Positions 8,317 through 17,153 of a stretch of DNA of 64,000 nucleotides are shown in pieces. This DNA comes from Streptomyces rubiginosohelvolus (GTDB lineage Bacteria; Actinomycetota; Actinomycetes; Streptomycetales; Streptomycetaceae). The DNA is taken from NCBI RefSeq assembly GCF_014649875.1, contig NZ_BMTW01000001.1:62001-126000 (forward strand), in the 5' to 3' direction. Positions within the stretch are counted from its first letter, which is position 1. Every line of letters begins with the position of its first letter. The position numbers and the translations under genes are program-made. Under the pieces are notes generated by a model. That model had not been told where the DNA came from. It searched no databases and saw only the letters and a list, made by a program, of their open reading frames with translations.

Positions 8317-9903
8317 TCAGAACTGGAGCGCCCAGCTGTTGATCCGGCCGGTGTCGGCGCGGGCGTTGTCGCTGACCCGGAGCTTCCAGGTGCCGTTGGC
8401 GACCTCGGAGGAGGCGTTGACCGTGTACGTGGTGACCACGTTGTCGCTGCTGCCGCCCGAGCCGTACGCCTTCAGGTTGTAGACCGAACCGTCGGGTGCG
8501 ACCAGGTCGATCCGCAGGTCACCGATGTAGGTGTGGGAGATGTTGACCGGGACCTGGAGCGCGGCCGGGGCGTTGCCGGTGATGCCGGTGACGGTGACCG
8601 GGGACTCGACCGTGGCGTTGTCGTTGATCGCGTAGCCGGTGGTGTTCTCGAACTTCTTGCCGGGCGGCGGGGTGGTGCCGCCCGGGCCCACGTGCAGCAG
8701 GCGGTTCGGCGAGCCGGTGCCGGGGTTGGTGACGACGCCGGTGGTGGCGGCCGCGACGAGTCCGGCGGAGACCTGGGCGGGGGTCGAGCCCGGGTTGTCG
8801 GCGAGGTAGATGGCGGCGGCGCCGGCCACGTGCGGGCTGGCCATCGACGTACCGGAGATGGTGTTCGTGGCGGTGTCGCTGGTGCTCCACGTCGAGGTGA
8901 TCGAGGAGCCGGGCGCGAAGATGTCCACGACCGCGCCGAAGTTGGAGAAGCTGGAGCGGGCGTCGGTGTTGGTCGTCGAACCGACGGTGATCGCCTCGGC
9001 GACGCGCGCCGGGGACTTGGTGCTGGCGTTGGTCGACTCGTTGCCCGCGGCGACGGCGTAGGTGATGCCGGCGGCGATGGACCGCTGGACGGCGGCGTCG
9101 AGGACCGCGTCGGCTCCACCGCCGAGGCTCATGTTGGCGACGGCGGGCTTGACGGCGTTGGCCGTCACCCAGTCGATACCGGCGACGACCTGCGCGGTCG
9201 TGCCGGAGCCCTGGTTGTTGAGCACCCGGACGCCGACGATCTTCGCCTTCTTGGCGACACCGTGGGCGGTGCCCGCGACGGTGCCCGCCACGTGCGTGCC
9301 GTGGCCGTGGCCGTCCTGGGCGACGTTGTCGTTGTCGATGGCGTCGTAGCCGTTGAAGGCGCGGCCGCCGAAGTCGCTGTGGCTGATCCGTACCCCGGTG
9401 TCGATGACGTAGGCGGTGACGCCCTCGCCGGCCTTGTCGGGGTAGGTGTAGCGCTGGTCCAGCGGGAGGCTCCGCTGGTCGATGCGGTCGAGGCCCCAGG
9501 AGGGCGGGTTGGTCTGGGTGGCGGAGACCGTGAAGGTGCGGTTCTGCGAGACGGACGCGACGGCCGGGTCGGCGGCGAACTTCTTCGCCTCCGCGGCGGT
9601 GGCCTCGACCGCGTAGCCGTTGAGGGCCGAGCGGTAGGTGCGTTCGATGCTCGCGCCGTACTTCTTCGCGAGTGCCTTGCCCTTGGCGGAGTCCGACTTC
9701 GCGGCCGAGTCCTTCAGCGTGACGATGTAGCTGTCGCTGATGGTGCCCGGAGCGTCCGCGTTCAGGATCACGCCTTCGGGGGCGCGCTCGGCCGCGGTCG
9801 CCGGAAGGGCGGCGGTGGCGAGGGCGACGGCGGCTGCGGTGGCTATGACGGTCGCCGCGGCGAGTCTTCGACGGGCCTGGGGGGTGTGACGCGTCACTGA
9901 CAT
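8317..9903 (-). CDS. Secreted S8 subtilisin-like protease with P (proprotein convertase) domain
   Basis: A 528-residue preproprotein. Residues 1-38 are a signal peptide, about 55-125 an I9 inhibitor propeptide (DSYIVTLKDS to NRTFTVSA), then a peptidase S8 domain with triad D168 (AYVIDTG), H201 (GHGTHVAG) and S353 (GTSMASPHVAG); N288 (AAGNES) is the oxyanion Asn. After a Gly/Pro linker (about 405-420), residues 420-528 form a P/Homo B beta-sandwich (VPVNISHTYIGDLRIDLVAP to WALQF). Such enzymes are exported by Sec and mature by self-cleavage. ATG at 9903 is chosen because AGGAGG stands 9 nt upstream; longer starts lack it. It diverges from the threonine-synthase-like gene across about 240 bp. 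Confidence 0.95.
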   Translation of the reverse strand: MSVTRHTPQARRRLAAATVIATAAAVALATAALPATAAERAPEGVILNADAPGTISDSYIVTLKDSAAKSDSAKGKALAKKYGASIERTYRSALNGYAVEATAAEAKKFAADPAVASVSQNRTFTVSATQTNPPSWGLDRIDQRSLPLDQRYTYPDKAGEGVTAYVIDTGVRISHSDFGGRAFNGYDAIDNDNVAQDGHGHGTHVAGTVAGTAHGVAKKAKIVGVRVLNNQGSGTTAQVVAGIDWVTANAVKPAVANMSLGGGADAVLDAAVQRSIAAGITYAVAAGNESTNASTKSPARVAEAITVGSTTNTDARSSFSNFGAVVDIFAPGSSITSTWSTSDTATNTISGTSMASPHVAGAAAIYLADNPGSTPAQVSAGLVAAATTGVVTNPGTGSPNRLLHVGPGGTTPPPGKKFENTTGYAINDNATVESPVTVTGITGNAPAALQVPVNISHTYIGDLRIDLVAPDGSVYNLKAYGSGGSSDNVVTTYTVNASSEVANGTWKLRVSDNARADTGRINSWALQF

Positions 9904-10144
9904 GTGAGGGGTCCTCCTCATAGGCGGTGCTCTGGTGGGGGGTGGTGCCGGAGCCGCACGACCGACTCCCGACAGGGGCATGACAAATCAGCCATCGGAA
10001 CGCCCCACGTTCGGCTTCGTCCGGTGAGCGGCATGCCCTGCTGCCAGCGAAAGATTGACCGATCCATGGCGAACTCACAAGGGTGCCTTGGGGTGTTCCA
10101 TACGCCCGCCATTCACCTGCCATATGCCTGACATGCTGGCGGAC
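9904..10144. promoter_or_regulatory. Divergent intergenic region, subtilase / threonine-synthase-like gene
   Basis: The 241 bp between the divergent start codons must hold both promoters. A TTGACC hexamer near 10054 on the plus strand could be a -35, but no convincing -10 or operator repeat was found. Confidence 0.35.
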
Positions 10145-11245
10145 ATGACGATCTATTACTGTCCAGTGGATGGGACGCGATCCGCGATCACCGCTCTGAC
10201 CTGGTGCTGTCCGGTCTGCCGAGGGCCCTGGGATCTCGACTTCACCCCCGCGCGGAGTGTCGGGGTGAACGCGCTTCCCGGCCGGATCGATTCATTGTGG
10301 CGTTACAAGGATTTCCTCCCGCTCGACTCCTCGGCGATCTCCCTGGGCGAGGGCCGCACCCCTCTCGTGCCGCTCACGGACACCGTTTCGGCGAAGCTCG
10401 ACTATCTGATGCCGACGCTCTCCTTCAAGGACCGGGGCGCGGTGATGCTGGCGGAGCTGGCCCGGCGGCTGGGCCCGGACCGGGTGGTGGCGGACAGCAC
10501 GGGCAACGCGGGCACGTCGGTGGCGGCGTACTGCGCGCGGGCCGGACTGCCGTGCACGGTGTACGTCCCCGAGGGCACGTCGGCGAAGAAGACCGAGCAG
10601 ATCCGGGCCCACGGCGCGCGCCTGGTGGCCGTCCCCGGCGGCCGGGAGGCGACCGCGCTGGCGGCCCGCGCGGCGGCGGACGAACCAGGGGTCTTCTACG
10701 CCTCGCACGTCTTCAACCCGTACTTCCTGCACGGGACGAAGACATACGTGTACGAGCTCTGGGAGGACCTCGGCGGCCGGCTGCCGGACGCGCTGGCGGT
10801 CCCGGTCGGCAACGGCACCCTGCTGCTGGGCGCGGCGCTGGCGGTCGCCGAACTGCACGCGCTGGGCCTGATCGAGACACGTCCCCGCCTGCTCGCGGTC
10901 CAGGCGGAGGCGGTCTCCCCGCTGGCCGCCGCCTTCCACGCGGGCGCGGACGACCTGCTCCCGGCCACTTCGGCCGCCCCCACGCTCGCGGAGGGCATCG
11001 CCATCCCCCGCCCACCACGCGCCCGCCAGATCCTGGCGGCGGTACGCGCCTCGGGCGGCACGTTCCTGACGGTCCCCGAGGACGGCATCCGCGAGGCCCA
11101 ACGGGACCTGGCGGCACGCGGCTTCTACGTCGAGACGACGGGCGTGGCCTGCTGGGCGGCGGTACGGGAGGGGGGCGAGGCCGTGCGGGGCAGCGTGGTG
11201 GTGCCGCTGTGCGGGGCGGGGCTGAAGACGGGGATGGCGGGGTAG
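10145..11245 (+). CDS. Threonine synthase-like PLP-dependent enzyme
   Basis: A 366-residue fold-type II PLP enzyme. An N-terminal Cys pattern (YYCPVDG then CCPVCRGPW, residues about 5-27) looks like the short zinc ribbon seen in many threonine synthases. The PLP lysine is in LSFKDRGAVM, the phosphate cup is DSTGNAGTSVAAY, and the C-terminal segment has VPLCGAGLKTG. Threonine synthase converts O-phosphohomoserine to threonine, but Streptomyces also has a dedicated thrC, so this may be a paralogue acting on another amino acid. The ATG at 10145 was chosen over in-frame ATGs at 10124 and 10133 because GGCGGA lies just upstream; the start remains uncertain by seven residues. Confidence 0.85.
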   Translation: MTIYYCPVDGTRSAITALTWCCPVCRGPWDLDFTPARSVGVNALPGRIDSLWRYKDFLPLDSSAISLGEGRTPLVPLTDTVSAKLDYLMPTLSFKDRGAVMLAELARRLGPDRVVADSTGNAGTSVAAYCARAGLPCTVYVPEGTSAKKTEQIRAHGARLVAVPGGREATALAARAAADEPGVFYASHVFNPYFLHGTKTYVYELWEDLGGRLPDALAVPVGNGTLLLGAALAVAELHALGLIETRPRLLAVQAEAVSPLAAAFHAGADDLLPATSAAPTLAEGIAIPRPPRARQILAAVRASGGTFLTVPEDGIREAQRDLAARGFYVETTGVACWAAVREGGEAVRGSVVVPLCGAGLKTGMAG

Positions 11246-11644
11246 GGGGGCCTCCCGCGATGGCCGGTGCGGTCCTGGCCCGGCCGCCCGAGGTGGCCGA
11301 GGTGGCCGGTGCGGTCCCGGCCCGGCGGCGGCCCGAGGTGGCCGCGGTCCGGCGGCCGACGGGCATCCGCCGATGGCGGCCAAGGCCCTCCCCGGTGGCG
11401 GGTGCGGGTCCCGGCATGTTGCGGTCCGGCGGCGAACGGCGGCCCGGGGCACCGGCCCGGCGTGACCGCGGTCCGGCGGCCGAGGGGCCTACCCCCGCCA
11501 TGGCGGCCAAGGGCTCCCGACCGCCGCCGCAGAGGCCTCCCCGGTGGCCGGATCTGCTCCATCCGGCGGGCAGGCGGGCGCCCCGTGCGAGGGCTGTGCG
11601 TGCCGTGGCCGCCGAGCCCACCGCCGTCTCCCTACCTTCGTACC
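11246..11644. repeat. 399-bp GC-rich intergenic region with imperfect direct repeats
   Basis: No gene is supported. The stretch contains a short tandem repeat (GAGGTGGCC twice, near 11290-11307) and a longer imperfect direct repeat spaced about 124 bp: CGCGGTCCGGCGGCCGA at 11343-11359 and again at 11467-11483, each followed about 15-20 bp later by ATGGCGGCCAAGG. The open frames crossing it have repetitive Arg/Pro/Gly composition and no start signals. Only the last 12 nt look regulatory: TACCTT at 11633-11638 just before the GH65 GTG. Confidence 0.6.
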
Positions 11645-14329
11645 GTGAGCCTCCCCCGCGTCTCCGCCCTCGCCCTCGCGCCCCTGGTCGTCGCCGCCCT
11701 GATCGCCCCGCTGCCGCCGGTCGCCGCGGCCGCCGGGCCCGACCCCGTGCCGACGCCCGGCCAGGGCCGCCCGTCCGACTCCCCCGGGCCCGGCTCCGGC
11801 GGCCGTCCCCCCGCCTGCGGGAACGCCTCCGACCGCGCCTGGGCGCCGTCCTCCACCCGCTTCGGGGAGGCCGACGGCTACGACCCGTACGTCGGCAACG
11901 GCTACCTCGGCCACCGGGTCCCGCCCACCGGCGCGGGATACGCCGCCACCGGGGAGAAGACCGGCTGGCCGCTCTACACCCCGCGCTACGACGGCGCGTT
12001 CGTCTCCGGGCTGTACGCGGCGGACCCGGCCGTCGCCGAGGGGCGGGAGGCGGTCGCCGCGCTGCCCAGCTGGACCGGCATCGACGTGGGCGTCGGTGAG
12101 GAGACCCTCGGCCCGGACACCCCGGCGGGCCGGATCTCGCACTACCGGCAGACCGTCTTCCTCTCCTGCGGCCTCGTGCGCACCTCCCTGCGGTGGACGA
12201 CCGGGGACGGCCGCGCGACCGACCTCACCTACGACGTCCTGGCCGACCGCTCCGACGTCCACACCGGTGCCGTACGCCTGCGGATGACCCCGCGCTGGAG
12301 CGGCGCCGCGACCGTGACCGGCCGGCTCGACGAGCGGGGCGCGCGCCGGATCACGCTCCGCGAGAACGGCACGTTCCGCACGCTCGGCACGAACGTCGAG
12401 GGGGCGGTCGCGCAGGCGATGCGACGCGGCTCGGGCGTCGTCGAGACCCTGCGCCCGGGTGCTTCCCCCCGCGCGACCCCGGTCCGCGCGGACCGGACGT
12501 ACACCTTCGAGAAGTACGTCGGCGTCGACACCGCCCTCACCTCCCGTGCCCCCGCCGAGGACGCCCGCGAGGCGGCGCACCGGGCCGCCCGGCGCGGCTG
12601 GGACCGGGTGTTCGCGGCGAACGAGGCGGCGTGGCGCGAGGCATGGTCCGCCGATGTCCTGGTCCCCGGCGACCGCGAGCTGCAGGGCTGGCTGCGCTCC
12701 GCCCAGTACGGGCTGCTGGCGAACACCCGGCGCGGTTCCTCGGACAGCATCGCCCCGGCCGGTCTGACCAGCGACAACTACGCGGGCCTGGTGTTCTGGG
12801 ACGCCGAGACGTGGATGTTCCCGGGGCTGCTCGCCACCCGCCCGGAGCTGGCGCGTTCGGTCGTCGAGTACCGCTACCGCACCCGTGGCGCGGCCCGCGC
12901 GAACGCGGGGAAGCTGGGCCACGACGGCCTGTTCTACCCCTGGACGAGCGCGAGCCGGGGCCGGCTGGACTCCGAGTGCCACAGCGTGGACCCGCCGCAC
13001 TGCCTGACCCAGAATCACCTCCAGGGCGATGTGTCACTGGCCGTCTGGCAGTACTACCTCGCCACCGGCGACCGCGACTGGCTGGCGGCACGCGGCTGGA
13101 CGCTCCTGAAGGGCATCGCCGACTTCTGGCGGTCCCGCGCCACGGCGAACCCGGACGGCAGCTACTCCGTCAACGACGTGGCGGGGCCCGACGAGTACAG
13201 CAACGGCGTCGACGACGGCGTGTTCACCAACGCGGTCGCCGCCACCGCCCTGCGCAACGCGACCCGCGCGGCCCGCATTCTCGGCCGGAAGCCGCCCGCC
13301 GAATGGAACCGGGTCGCGGACCGTCTCCGTATCCCGTACGACGCGGAGAAGAAGGTCTTCCTCCAGTACGCGGGCTACAACGGCTCCACGATCAAGCAGG
13401 CGGACACGGTCCTGCTCACGTACCCCCTGGAGTGGCCGATGGAGCCGGGCGCGGCGGCGGCCACCCTGGACTACTACGCGGCCCGCACCGACCCGGACGG
13501 CCCGGCGATGACGGACTCGGTGCACGCGATCGACGCGGCGGCGATCGGGGAGCCGGGCTGCTCGGCGTACACGTATCTCCAGCGCTCGGTACGCCCGTTC
13601 ATGCGCGGCCCGTACGACCTGTTCTCCGAGGCGCGCGGCGACAAGGCGGGTTCGGAGGACCCGCTGTCCGGTTTCCCCGCCGACGACTTCCTGACCGGCA
13701 AGGGCGGCTTCCTCCAGGTGTTCACGCACGGCCTGACGGGGCTCCGGCTCCGCGAGGACGGCGTACGGCTGGACCCGACGCTGCCGCCCCAGCTGCACGA
13801 GGGCGTCACGCTGAAGGGCCTGCGGTTCCGGGACGCGGCGTACGAGGTCGGGATCGGGCCCCGGACGACCACGGTCCGGCTGATCTCGGGCACCCCGTTC
13901 ACGGTCCACACGGCACAGGGGCCGCGCCGCCTGACCTCCATGCTGACCCTGCCCACCCGCCGCCCGGACCTGGTCCCGACGGCCGACGCGGCGCGCTGCC
14001 GCCCGGTGACGGCGACCTCCGAGGCCCCGGGCCTGTACGCGGAGGCGGCGGTGGACGGGAGCCCGGCGACGTCCTGGTCCCCCGACGGTGCGGCGGGCTC
14101 CCTGACGGTGGACCTGGGCCCGCGCCCGCTGCGGATCACGGCGGTGACCCCGCGCTGGAGCGACGTACCGCCCGCTTCCCACACGCTGGAAACCTCGCTC
14201 GACGGCCGCTTCTGGCGTCCCTTCCTGGCGGGTGACACGGCCAGAAAGGTCCGGGTGACGGTTCGCTCGGCGGACCCGGAGAAGCCGGCGGGAGTGGCCG
14301 AACTGCGGGTGGAGACGGACGGGCGGTAG
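11645..14329 (+). CDS. Secreted GH65 family glycoside hydrolase (acid-trehalase-like) with C-terminal F5/8-type discoidin domain
   Basis: An 894-residue exported enzyme. The N-terminus is a signal peptide (VSLPRVSALALAPLVVAALI). About 75-330 match the GH65 N-terminal beta-sandwich (DGYDPYVGNGYLGHR), and about 345-725 the (alpha/alpha)6 catalytic barrel (NYAGLVFWDAETWMFPGLL, NDVAGPDEYSNGVDDG). E517 in GPDEY is the general acid of GH65. A C-terminal segment (about 770-890, EAAVDGSPATSWSPDG to RVTVRSA) resembles an F5/8 C carbohydrate-binding domain. GH65 enzymes act on alpha-glucosides such as trehalose, kojibiose or maltose; substrate not fixed. The GTG at 11645 has no ribosome site but a TACCTT hexamer 6 nt upstream, consistent with a leaderless transcript. 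Confidence 0.9.
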   Translation: MSLPRVSALALAPLVVAALIAPLPPVAAAAGPDPVPTPGQGRPSDSPGPGSGGRPPACGNASDRAWAPSSTRFGEADGYDPYVGNGYLGHRVPPTGAGYAATGEKTGWPLYTPRYDGAFVSGLYAADPAVAEGREAVAALPSWTGIDVGVGEETLGPDTPAGRISHYRQTVFLSCGLVRTSLRWTTGDGRATDLTYDVLADRSDVHTGAVRLRMTPRWSGAATVTGRLDERGARRITLRENGTFRTLGTNVEGAVAQAMRRGSGVVETLRPGASPRATPVRADRTYTFEKYVGVDTALTSRAPAEDAREAAHRAARRGWDRVFAANEAAWREAWSADVLVPGDRELQGWLRSAQYGLLANTRRGSSDSIAPAGLTSDNYAGLVFWDAETWMFPGLLATRPELARSVVEYRYRTRGAARANAGKLGHDGLFYPWTSASRGRLDSECHSVDPPHCLTQNHLQGDVSLAVWQYYLATGDRDWLAARGWTLLKGIADFWRSRATANPDGSYSVNDVAGPDEYSNGVDDGVFTNAVAATALRNATRAARILGRKPPAEWNRVADRLRIPYDAEKKVFLQYAGYNGSTIKQADTVLLTYPLEWPMEPGAAAATLDYYAARTDPDGPAMTDSVHAIDAAAIGEPGCSAYTYLQRSVRPFMRGPYDLFSEARGDKAGSEDPLSGFPADDFLTGKGGFLQVFTHGLTGLRLREDGVRLDPTLPPQLHEGVTLKGLRFRDAAYEVGIGPRTTTVRLISGTPFTVHTAQGPRRLTSMLTLPTRRPDLVPTADAARCRPVTATSEAPGLYAEAAVDGSPATSWSPDGAAGSLTVDLGPRPLRITAVTPRWSDVPPASHTLETSLDGRFWRPFLAGDTARKVRVTVRSADPEKPAGVAELRVETDGR

Positions 14330-14402
14330 GACGCGCCCCCGCTCGGCATCGGGTGCAGCATGGAAGAGGGGCCACAACCGAACATCCGGAGGTGTACGAG
14401 TC

Positions 14403-14651
14403 ATGGGCATGTACATGGATGTCCACCGAGGCATGAAGGGCATCACGGCAGCGGAGCTGAAGGAAGCGCACGCGGCCGACACGGCGATCGAGAAGGAGGA
14501 GGGCGTCCACTTCGAACGCGCCTGGGCGGACCCGGAATCCGGCACGGTCTACTGCCTGTCCACCGCCCCCTCCGCCGACGCCGTCCAGCGGATCCACGAA
14601 CGGGCGGGCCACACGGCGGACGAGATCCACGCGGTACCGCTGGCGGTGTGA
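14403..14651 (+). CDS. SCO4226 family nickel-binding protein
   Basis: An 82-residue protein (MGMYMDVHRGMKGITAAEL; FERAWADPESGTVYCLSTAP; AVQRIHERAGHTADEIHAVP). From memory it is very close to S. coelicolor SCO4226, a small ferredoxin-like fold that binds nickel, of unknown physiological role. The conserved His and Cys positions (VHRG, VYCL, IHERAGH) are present. A GGAGG motif precedes the ATG at 14403 by about 8 nt. It is read alone, 73 nt after the GH65 gene, and is followed by a hairpin shared with the convergent SPFH gene. Confidence 0.88.
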   Translation: MGMYMDVHRGMKGITAAELKEAHAADTAIEKEEGVHFERAWADPESGTVYCLSTAPSADAVQRIHERAGHTADEIHAVPLAV

Positions 14652-14737
14652 CGGGGCGCAGGGCGCGCGGCGCGGGCGGCGGTAGGACCGGTGCGCGCGG
14701 CGCGGGCGAGGGGCCGCTGGAGGACTTCGCACGTCCT

Positions 14738-14777
14738 GCGGGCCTCTCGAAGTCCTGAAGGACTTCGAGAGGCCCGC
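14738..14777. terminator. Bidirectional hairpin terminator
   Basis: A perfect 40-nt palindrome with two 19-bp arms (14738-14756 and 14759-14777) and almost no loop. It lies between the convergent SCO4226-like and SPFH genes, 27 nt past the SPFH stop. Confidence 0.85.
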
Positions 14778-14804
14778 GGCACGTGGTGCTCAGGCGCCGG
14801 TGGC

Positions 14805-15902
14805 CTACCGCCGCCCCGGCAGCCGGGTCTCGCCCGCGGCCTCCGCCTCGGCCTTCGCGTCGCTCACCGCGGCGGCGGCCTGTTTCGCTGCCTCGTCGGC
14901 GGCGGCGACGGCGTCCAGCGCGAGGGTCGAGTTCGGCTCGATCTCCGGCGCGCCGACGCCGTCCTTGTCGCTGTCCGCGACATCGGCGGTCGCGTCCTCG
15001 CGCTCCGCGGACGCCGAAAGACCCGCCCCGGCCGACTGGTCGCCGAACGCGGTGGTGACGGTGCGGATCGCCTCGGTCAGCTCGCCCGGGATCACCCAGA
15101 AGGTGTTGTTGTCGCTCTGCGCCAGATGCGGGAGCGTCTCCAGGTACTTGTACGCCAGGACCTTCGCGTCGGCGTTGTTGCGGTGGACGGCCTGGAAGAC
15201 GAGCTCCACGGCCTTCGACTCACCGTCGGCCCGCAGGATCATGGCCTGCTGCGTGCCCTGGGCCTCCAGGATGTCCTTCTGCTTCGTGCCCTCCGCGGTG
15301 AGGATCTTGGCCTGCCGCTCACCTTCCGCGTGCAGGATGGCCGCGCGCTTGTCACGCTCGGCCCGCATCTGCTTCTCCATCGCCTCTTTGATGGTGTTCG
15401 GCGGATCGATGGCCTTGATCTCGACCCGGTTGACCCGGATGCCCCACTTCCCGGTCGCGTCGTCGAGGACGGCACGGAGCCGGGCGTTGATCTCCTCGCG
15501 CGAGGTGAGCGTGGCCTCCAGGTCCATGGAGCCGATGACGTTCCGCAGGGTGGTCACGGTGAGCTGGTCGATGGCCTGCAGATAGTCGGCGACCTCGTAG
15601 GCCGCGGCCCGCGGGTCGGTGATCTGGTAGTAGAGCACGGTGTCGATGTTGACCACGAGGTTGTCCTCGGTGATCACCGGTTTGGGGTCGGACGAATACA
15701 CCTGCTCACGCACGTCGAGCTTGGTGTTGACGCGGTCCGCCACCGGCAGGACGAAGTTCAGGCCGGGCTGGAGGGTTCGGCGGTACCGGCCGAACCGCTC
15801 GATGTTGTAGCGGCGCGCCTGCGGAACGATCCGCACAGTGGCCGCCACGAGGAACACCACGACGAGCGCCGCCACGAGAATCGGTATGACCACCGGATCC
15901 AT
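14805..15902 (-). CDS. SPFH domain protein (stomatin/QmcA-like)
   Basis: A 365-residue membrane-anchored protein. One N-terminal transmembrane helix (VVIPILVAALVVVFLVAATV, about residues 3-22) is followed by the SPFH/band-7 domain (about 25-200: RFGRYRRTLQPGLNFVLPVA; DVREQVYSSDPKPVITEDN), a charged coiled coil (AMEKQMRAERDKRAAILHAE) and an Ala/Glu-rich tail. Such stomatins form membrane rings and organise or regulate proteases. A NfeD protein gene lies 67 nt upstream on the same strand: the conserved stomatin-NfeD pairing. GGAGGC precedes ATG 15902. A second SPFH protein of a different subfamily lies at 56903. Confidence 0.95.
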   Translation of the reverse strand: MDPVVIPILVAALVVVFLVAATVRIVPQARRYNIERFGRYRRTLQPGLNFVLPVADRVNTKLDVREQVYSSDPKPVITEDNLVVNIDTVLYYQITDPRAAAYEVADYLQAIDQLTVTTLRNVIGSMDLEATLTSREEINARLRAVLDDATGKWGIRVNRVEIKAIDPPNTIKEAMEKQMRAERDKRAAILHAEGERQAKILTAEGTKQKDILEAQGTQQAMILRADGESKAVELVFQAVHRNNADAKVLAYKYLETLPHLAQSDNNTFWVIPGELTEAIRTVTTAFGDQSAGAGLSASAEREDATADVADSDKDGVGAPEIEPNSTLALDAVAAADEAAKQAAAAVSDAKAEAEAAGETRLPGRR

Positions 15903-15969
15903 GCTTCTGCCTCCATCGCTGCTCGCTACGGGCGCGGCGCCGGGGGTTCAGCGCTACGTGTTCAACCGA

Positions 15970-16407
15970 TCACGGAAGGAGCTCGCGGGGATACACGACG
16001 GCTGTGGCGCCTTCGATCTCCATGACGTCCACCAGCGCTCCCACCGGGATCACATGGCTTTCGTCGAGGGCGCGGGCGGTCCACTCCTCACCGGAGAGCT
16101 TGATCAGGCCATGGGTCGCGGTGACCTCCTGCACGACCTCCGCGCGCTTGCCGATCAGCGCGTCGCTGCCGTCACGGGTCAGAGGCCCCTGGGTGAGCTG
16201 CCGCATCGCGATGGGGCGGACGAGGGCGAGGCCCGCTACCGCCGCCAGCCCGAGCGCCACGAGCTGACCGAGCAGGCCGACTCCCACCCCGGCCACGACG
16301 GCAGCGACCACTGCCGCGCCGGCCAGCAGCCCGAAGACCAGCGTCAGGGTGAAGAACTCCGCAGCGCCGAGCGCCGCGGCGGCGAGCAACCATGCGAACC
16401 ACGGCAT
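15970..16407 (-). CDS. NfeD family membrane protein
   Basis: A 145-residue protein with two to three hydrophobic helices (AWLLAAAALGAAEFF, VFGLLAGAAVVAAVVAGVG, LVALGLAAVAGLALVRP; residues about 5-70) followed by an OB-fold (about 80-140: LIGKRAEVVQEV, GLIKLSGEEWTARAL, VDVMEIEGATAVV). This is the short NfeD form without the ClpP-like protease domain. NfeD proteins partner with stomatin-type SPFH proteins in membrane microdomains, and the next gene in the operon is such a protein. The start has GGGGAGG 8 nt upstream of ATG 16407. Confidence 0.93.
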   Translation of the reverse strand: MPWFAWLLAAAALGAAEFFTLTLVFGLLAGAAVVAAVVAGVGVGLLGQLVALGLAAVAGLALVRPIAMRQLTQGPLTRDGSDALIGKRAEVVQEVTATHGLIKLSGEEWTARALDESHVIPVGALVDVMEIEGATAVVYPRELLP

Positions 16408-16549
16408 CGAATCAGCCTCCCCAAGGGGACCTACTCAGGTAGTACCCCTTCGGACCGTGGCCGGAACCGCCCGGCTTGCCCGATCTGCGATCGGGACGCG
16501 TGAACGGGGGCCAGGACCCACGTGCCGGGACACACCGGAACGTCGGGGG

Positions 16550-16985
16550 ATGGAACGGAATGCGGTGGATACAAGGGCGGCGGTCTCGGCGCTCGCCCTG
16601 GCGCTGGTTACGGGCGGGCTGATCTGGGGCTTCGGCCCCTGGGACGAGGAATCGGACCCCGCCGACACGTGCCGGGGGTCACTGGCGGTCGAGGAGGCCG
16701 GGAGGCTTCGGCGGCGCGGAACTGGAGTTCCGGGGGCACACCGGGGAGTGGATGGGCCACGCGACCGAACACTGCACGGCACAGGCCCGGGGCGAGGAAT
16801 CCGGTGGCGTACGGCTGGAACTGTCCCTGCGTCCGACGGCAGCCCATCGCGCGGCCGGTGCGGCGGAGGAGTCCTCGGCGGCGCCGATCGGCTACGGCTG
16901 GAACGGCTCGTTCGACTACGTACCGCGTGTACCGGACGACGATCACCTGCCGTACGAGCTTCCGTTTCCGAGTGGCCCCGCATAG
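16550..16985 (+). pseudogene. Frameshifted small membrane-anchored protein gene
   Basis: Two halves of what looks like one Streptomyces secreted/anchored protein lie in different frames. From ATG 16550 the frame gives an N-terminus with one hydrophobic helix (AVSALALALVTGGLIWGFG) and CRGSLAVEEAGRL. Near 16695-16712 the sense continues one base later as FGGAELEFRGHTGEWMGHA, then IGYGWNGSFDYVPR, ending at 16985. The first frame instead runs into Arg-rich low-quality sequence. One extra base (or two lost) around there would explain it. Family name unknown; proteins with an N-terminal helix and a Cys-x3-LxVxEA motif are common and uncharacterised in Streptomyces. A sequencing error is the main alternative. 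Confidence 0.5.
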
Positions 16986-17153
16986 GGAAGCCGGCACGTG
17001 ACATCAGTACCAGGCGATTGGCTGTCGCGGGCCCGCGTCCAGGAAGTCCACCAACGCCTGGACGCTCGCCGCGGTAGCGGCAGCTCGCATTCCGGCTCTG
17101 CGGCGACGAGGCCGACCTGGCGCAACCCGCAGCCTCGACGTAGTCGAGCGCAT

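Noticed and set aside
14738..14777. The perfect 40-nt palindrome as a recombination or attachment site
   Set aside because: Its position between two convergent stops and its GC-rich stem fit a terminator, and similar hairpins occur at nearly every other convergent gene end here.
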